NCBI GenBank assembly: GCA_910577735.1
Contig: CAJTOO010000011.1
Span: 124 to 64,123, forward strand
Length of the DNA stretch: 64,000 bases
DNA from: an uncultured Lachnospiraceae bacterium
Lineage (GTDB): Bacteria > Bacillota > Clostridia > Lachnospirales > Lachnospiraceae
Reading direction: 5' to 3'
How positions within the stretch are numbered: the stretch's first letter is position 1; the number at the start of each line of letters is the position of its first letter. The position numbers and the translations under genes are program-made. Of this stretch, positions 60,171 to 64,000 are shown in pieces. The notes beneath the pieces are model-generated. The model did not search any database. It had not been told where the DNA came from and was given only the letters and a program-made list of their open reading frames with translations.

Positions 60171-62630
60171 CTATTCCTTTATCTCCAGAATTTTCTTCGT
60201 CAGCTTCACCGCGTCTGCCGCATCCTTGGAATACCCGTCCGCACCAATCTCATCTGCATATTCCTGCGTGATCACCGCACCGCCGATGATAATCTTTGCC
60301 TGGACCTGCTGTTGCCTGGCATATTCAATGACGTGCCGCATCTGCTGCATGGTAGTTGTCATCAGTGCTGAGAGCGCTATTACCTGGGCGTTATGTTCTT
60401 TGGCTGCCGCAATAATCGTTTCTTTGGGCACATCTTTGCCCAGATCAATGACCCGGAATCCATAGTTTTTTAACATCAATGCCACCAGGTTTTTACCGAT
60501 GTCATGAATATCCCCCTCCACCGTGGCAATCACGACTGTGGGCATATCCGCATTGGTATTTGCCTGCAGAAGAATCGGCTCCATATACTCTATGGAAGCT
60601 TTCATGGCCTCAGCACTGGCAATCAGCTGCGGCAGGAAATATCTGCCCTTATCAAAAAGTTCTCCCACCTCATTGATGGCAGGAAGCAGTACTTCGTCCA
60701 AGAGCGCTTTTGCGTCCTGTCCGTCTAAGAGAGCCTCTTTTGTATCCGCCACGATACCGCTTTTGTTTCCCTTTAACACATCCGCATAAAGTTTATCTTT
60801 GATGCTTAAGGCATCCGCCTCTTTCACCGGTGTGTTGATTCTGATGCCGGTCTGCGGCGAAACGGTCTCACCAAGTGCTTCCTTCTTTGCTTTCAGGGCA
60901 TCCATCAGCTGAATATAGCGAATGTCTGCACCCTCTTTATGTAAAAGAAGGTCTGTTGCAAAGGCACAGCTTACCAACAATTCCTGTGACGGATTGGCAA
61001 TGGCCATGGTCAGTCCTGCCTGAATGGCCATGGTCAGAAAGCTTGCATTGACAAAACTGCGCTCCGGCAGACCGAAGGAAATATTGGAAAGGCCGCAGAT
61101 GGTGGCAAGTCCGTTCTCTTTACAATAGCGTATCGTTTCTAACGTTTCTGTTGCAGCGGTTTTATTTGCCCCGACAGTTGTCACCAGTCCGTCCACGATA
61201 ATATCTTCCCTGGTCAGACCCAGGGCAAAAGCCTTCTCTTTTATCTTTTCTATGATAGCGATTTTTTCTGCAAGATTTCCTGGCAGACCTTCGTCTGACA
61301 AAGGGAGCAGAATAAACATAGCGCCATATTTCTTAGCCAGAGGAAGCAGGGCATCCACTTTGGCCTTCTCATAAGAGATGGAATTGATCAGCGCCCGGCC
61401 CGGATATCTGCGGAGTGCCGTTTCTATCACATCCACATGACTGGAATCTATGGAAAGCGGCAGATTGGTAATGCCCCCTACGGTCTCTAAAGCCTTAAGC
61501 ATCATGGCCTTTTCATCAATGCCGCTCATGCCCATATTAACATCCAGGATACCGGCGCCACAGGCCTCCTGTTCTTCCGCAAAAGCAGACACCATTTCCA
61601 TGGAACCCTCTCTGAGTTCGGCCTGTAATTTTTTCTTTCCGGTAGGATTGATGCGCTCTCCCACAATGATGAAATTATCTGTCAGGTCGAAGGCCACCGT
61701 CTGCCGTTCACTGGTAAGGAACCGTCTGGCAGATCTTTCCCGATGCAGAATCGGCATATTACCCACCTGCTTTTTCGCTTCTGCAATATATTCCGGTGTA
61801 GTGCCGCAGCAGCCGCCGATAATAGAAGCCCCGGCTTCCACAATATCTTTCATACAGATACCGAAGGTCTTGGCATCCATATCATAGACCGTGTTTCCTT
61901 CTGCATCCAGAAACGGTAATCCGGCATTGGGTTTGGCAATGATCGGCAGGGTGGTCACCTCTGCCATGCTTCGCACTGCCGAAACCATCTTGTCCGGCCC
62001 GGTGGAACAGTTCACTCCTACAGCCGCCACACCCAGGTTTTCCAGTACGACAGCAGCTGTAACCGCATCTGTTCCAAACAGGGTCCGTCCATCTGCCTCA
62101 AAGGTAAGCGTCGCCATAACCGCCAGATCACAGACCTCTTTCGCAGCAATCACTGCTGCTCTGGTCTCCTGCAGGCTCATCATGGTCTCCACCACTAACA
62201 AATCAACCCCAGCCTCCACGAGACAGCCAATCTGTTCCTTGTATACAGCAACCAGTTCTTCAAGGTCCAGACGGCCCATGGGTGCAAGCTGTTCCCCTGT
62301 CATGGTGATATCTCCGGCCACATAAGCACGCTGTCCGGCCGCTTCTTTAGAAATCGCAACCAGATCGTGATTCATCTGCCGGATGTTTTCTTCCAATCCG
62401 TACTCTTTCAGTTTGATGCGGTTCGCCGTAAAAGTGGGTGCATAAATAATACGGCTGCCTGCGTCTATAAAGTCTTTCTGCAGCGTAACGAGAACCTCTT
62501 TATTTTCTAAAATCCACTGTTCCGGACACACACCTGAGGGCATGCCTTTTTTTTGTAAATTAGAACCGGTAGCCCCATCCAGGAAAATGGGCGTGTCCTG
62601 AATCAATGCTCTAAATGTCTGTTTATCCAT
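60171..62630 (-). CDS. metH: Cobalamin-dependent methionine synthase, form without reactivation domain
   Basis: 819 residues. Homocysteine-binding domain at about 1-290, with zinc-ligand Cys residues in GVNCSTGP and IIGGCCGTTPEY. Methyltetrahydrofolate domain at about 315-575 (VGERINPTGKKKL, LDVNMGMSG). Cobalamin cap at about 590-690 and B12-binding domain from about 695, with the axial His709 in DIHDIGKNLV. It stops there, without the SAM-binding reactivation domain of E. coli MetH. The ATG at 62630 is placed by AGGAATGCAT. It may be reactivated by a separate protein, not in this window. Confidence 0.95.
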   Translation of the reverse strand: MDKQTFRALIQDTPIFLDGATGSNLQKKGMPSGVCPEQWILENKEVLVTLQKDFIDAGSRIIYAPTFTANRIKLKEYGLEENIRQMNHDLVAISKEAAGQRAYVAGDITMTGEQLAPMGRLDLEELVAVYKEQIGCLVEAGVDLLVVETMMSLQETRAAVIAAKEVCDLAVMATLTFEADGRTLFGTDAVTAAVVLENLGVAAVGVNCSTGPDKMVSAVRSMAEVTTLPIIAKPNAGLPFLDAEGNTVYDMDAKTFGICMKDIVEAGASIIGGCCGTTPEYIAEAKKQVGNMPILHRERSARRFLTSERQTVAFDLTDNFIIVGERINPTGKKKLQAELREGSMEMVSAFAEEQEACGAGILDVNMGMSGIDEKAMMLKALETVGGITNLPLSIDSSHVDVIETALRRYPGRALINSISYEKAKVDALLPLAKKYGAMFILLPLSDEGLPGNLAEKIAIIEKIKEKAFALGLTREDIIVDGLVTTVGANKTAATETLETIRYCKENGLATICGLSNISFGLPERSFVNASFLTMAIQAGLTMAIANPSQELLVSCAFATDLLLHKEGADIRYIQLMDALKAKKEALGETVSPQTGIRINTPVKEADALSIKDKLYADVLKGNKSGIVADTKEALLDGQDAKALLDEVLLPAINEVGELFDKGRYFLPQLIASAEAMKASIEYMEPILLQANTNADMPTVVIATVEGDIHDIGKNLVALMLKNYGFRVIDLGKDVPKETIIAAAKEHNAQVIALSALMTTTMQQMRHVIEYARQQQVQAKIIIGGAVITQEYADEIGADGYSKDAADAVKLTKKILEIKE

Positions 62631-62686
62631 ATGCATTCCTATTCCGGAGCGTCTGCGCAGCGAAGTGCTTAATCTCCATGTTTTTA

Positions 62687-63313
62687 CTATTCTTCGCTTT
62701 CCTCGGAAGGCTCCTCATAAAAGACGGTGTCATCGGTATCGAAGTCATCTTCTGCAGAATCTTCTTCTGGACTGTCTTCCCCTGATGATTCTTCTGTGCC
62801 GTCTTCATCCTCTGTCTTATTCAGGAAACCGCCGCCAAAGATTCCCTCTTCTTCTGTGTATGTGACGCCTTCCCCCTCAGGGATTTCTCCATGCAGGATG
62901 GTAATGATGTACTGGATGCGGACATTGGTCCGTTCATAATACTCTAATGCAGCCTGCCCCAGTGCCTCATCGTAGGTCTCTCCCTCATAGGCCTGATGAA
63001 ACAAGGCCACTGCCTCTTTCATATTCTCATCCGCTTCATCTGCCAGACTTTCCGCTGCGGAAAACTGTTCCGGGACTTCCAGCTGCGCCATCCAGGTAAT
63101 CTCATTCTGCAATCCGTCAAGATAAGCAAGAAGCTGTGACACTGCATCTTCCGAATTGGGATCAATGGCATTCATATTGTCATTATAAACGGCAGCATTT
63201 TCAAAAAAGGTACTCATATCCTCCTGATAAGCAAGAAGCGCCTCATCCTCCCCGCATCCCGTCAATAAAAAACCGCAGATAACAGCAGCTCCAAAAAATT
63301 TATACTTCTTCAA
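62687..63313 (-). CDS. Acidic lipoprotein of unknown function
   Basis: 208 residues. Lipobox LLTGC places the lipid at Cys20. Residues about 25-140 are helical, with many Glu/Asp/Asn; from 145 the protein has an IFGGGFLNKTED part and a very acidic Ser/Glu/Asp tail, likely disordered. It uses TTG as start, with GGAGGGG at 8 bases and the promoter just upstream. Function unknown. It lies upstream of metH in the same direction. Confidence 0.8.
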   Translation of the reverse strand: MKKYKFFGAAVICGFLLTGCGEDEALLAYQEDMSTFFENAAVYNDNMNAIDPNSEDAVSQLLAYLDGLQNEITWMAQLEVPEQFSAAESLADEADENMKEAVALFHQAYEGETYDEALGQAALEYYERTNVRIQYIITILHGEIPEGEGVTYTEEEGIFGGGFLNKTEDEDGTEESSGEDSPEEDSAEDDFDTDDTVFYEEPSEESEE

Positions 63314-63371
63314 TTGTATTCCCCTCCGGTCAAGCCTTATCTATTGTATTTATCATATTCCTTATTTAAAC

Positions 63372-63400
63372 ATAGTACTGATTTCCCGCCATTTCGTCAA
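63372..63400 (-). promoter_or_regulatory. Promoter of the lipoprotein-metH unit
   Basis: Minus strand TTGACG (63400-63395), a 17-bp spacer and TACTAT (63377-63372), about 60 bases before the lipoprotein start. Confidence 0.65.
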
Positions 63401-63417
63401 CCTATTTTTGACTCTAT

Positions 63418-63458
63418 AAAAAAGCGGATACCCCTGTTTCCGTGGATTATCCGCTTTT
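63418..63458 (-). terminator. Terminator after the HMA-domain gene
   Basis: GCGGATA (63424-63430) and TATCCGC (63448-63454) form the stem, with TTTTTT after it on the minus strand (63423-63418) and TTTT on the plus strand, so it can act in both directions. It separates the metal-handling pair from the lipoprotein-metH unit. Confidence 0.85.
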
Positions 63459-63503
63459 CTGGTCAATATTTCCTGTTTTGTTTTCTGTATAAAAGTTCAT
63501 TCA

Positions 63504-63722
63504 TCAGAATGCAATCTCACAGTCAGGTTCTACCTTTTTACAAGCTTTTAAAACCTGCTTCATGACAGCTTTCTCATCAGCGCCTTCCGCAAACTCCACC
63601 TTCATCTTCTGGGTCATAAAGCTTACCGTGGCATCTGTGACGCCCTCTGTCTTTTTGGCTGCTTCCTGCATTTTCTCCGCACAATTAGCACAATCCACTT
63701 CAATCTTATAGGTTTTACCCAT
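63504..63722 (-). CDS. Small heavy-metal-associated (HMA) protein
   Basis: 72 residues, one ferredoxin-like HMA domain. The metal site is DCANCAEKM near residues 10-18, i.e. Asp before CxxC, a pattern commoner in Zn/Cd-type HMA domains than in copper chaperones. ATG at 63722 follows CAGGAGGAGAATACC. It follows an ArsR-family gene and is followed by a terminator, so the two form a small unit. Metal choice is inferred. Confidence 0.88.
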   Translation of the reverse strand: MGKTYKIEVDCANCAEKMQEAAKKTEGVTDATVSFMTQKMKVEFAEGADEKAVMKQVLKACKKVEPDCEIAF

Positions 63723-63786
63723 GGTATTCTCCTCCTGCATTTTCATGTATGATATTTTCTTGCGCCCTGCTCTTTAGGATTGCCGA

Positions 63787-64000
63787 TCACTCTTCCACAT
63801 GTTCCATTCCCATGCTAAGGATTGACCTGACATGTTCATCATCCAGAGAATAAAAGATGGATTTGCCTTCTCTGCGGAATTTTACCAGTTTGGATGTTTT
63901 TAAAATCCGCAGCTGATGACTGACAGAGGACTGGCTTAACCCCAGCAGTCCGGCAATATCATTCACACATAACTCTGTTTCCAACATGGCATACAAAATT
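63787..64000 (-). CDS. ArsR/SmtB-family metal-sensing regulator, N-terminus outside the window
   Basis: About 70 C-terminal residues are visible; the reading frame stays open to the window edge and the first helix is missing, so the true start lies beyond 64000. The helix-turn-helix is LSQSSVSHQLRILKTSKLV. The last helix has D-x-H, then His 11 residues on and Glu 3 after that (DEH...EHVEE), the exact spacing of the alpha-5 zinc site of SmtB (Asp104, His106, His117, Glu120). The ELCVND motif keeps only one Cys of the ELCVCD cadmium/arsenic site. A zinc sensor is likely. Confidence 0.85.
   Translation of the reverse strand, partial: ILYAMLETELCVNDIAGLLGLSQSSVSHQLRILKTSKLVKFRREGKSIFYSLDDEHVRSILSMGMEHVEE

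Overview
The window looks like a chromosomal segment of a Gram-positive, anaerobic Clostridia species, most likely Lachnospiraceae. The reasons are the AGGAGG-type ribosome binding sites, consensus sigma-A promoters, Firmicutes-type LexA, L27 with a cleavable N-terminus next to its protease Prp, RecU, YlbJ-like and RsfS/YqeK genes, a HisZ/short-HisG pair, and many proteins of clostridial type. Genus cannot be fixed from the sequence alone. Almost all genes from about 4.1 kb onward are on the minus strand.

Left end (1-4.2 kb, mostly plus strand): the first 33 bases are the 5' end of an IS30-type transposase gene reading out of the window. Then come lexA with LexA-box-like sites in its promoter, an FMN riboswitch with its own promoter and terminator in front of ribU, a small DUF378 membrane protein and a large polytopic membrane protein resembling GT-C glycosyltransferases.

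4.1-19.2 kb: an orphan LytTR regulator, then the conserved growth/ribosome cluster rplU-prp-rpmA-obgE-yhbY-nadD-yqeK-rsfS (read right to left), a hybrid histidine kinase with a CheY-like partner, lspA, a Nudix hydrolase, an RNase E/G, and the paired radical-SAM proteins TIGR03960/TIGR03936. A self-contained merR-ybjQ unit with a classical MerR promoter (19-bp spacer with a perfect inverted repeat) and a 24-bp tandem repeat sit between the radical-SAM pair and the RNase gene.

19.2-25.2 kb: a cobalamin-riboswitch-controlled operon encodes a lipoprotein CbiK-type cobaltochelatase, a lipoprotein with two NEAT-like domains fused to a periplasmic-binding domain, a FecCD permease and an ATPase. It looks like an extracytoplasmic tetrapyrrole/cobalt acquisition system and is the most unusual locus here.

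25.2-31.3 kb: histidine operon hisZ-hisG-(SIMPL protein)-hisD-hisB-hisIE, in which HisIE carries a degenerate HisF-like barrel. 31.3-46.6 kb: recU, a pseudouridine synthase, an SDR, YgiQ, a HAD phosphatase, a YlbJ-like protein, a cell-wall amidase, a coiled-coil protein, coaD, rsmD, parC and parE, and a DUF8091-like protein.

46.7-64 kb: a membrane diguanylate cyclase, leuCD, a dedA-glycosyltransferase-two-component operon, the branched-chain amino acid genes ilvB, two ilvN/ilvH paralogues, ilvC and a TetR regulator, a short cobalamin-dependent MetH, an acidic lipoprotein, and an arsR-HMA metal-handling pair at the right edge. B12 links the riboswitch locus and MetH; leuCD and ilvBHNC together cover most of the branched-chain pathway.
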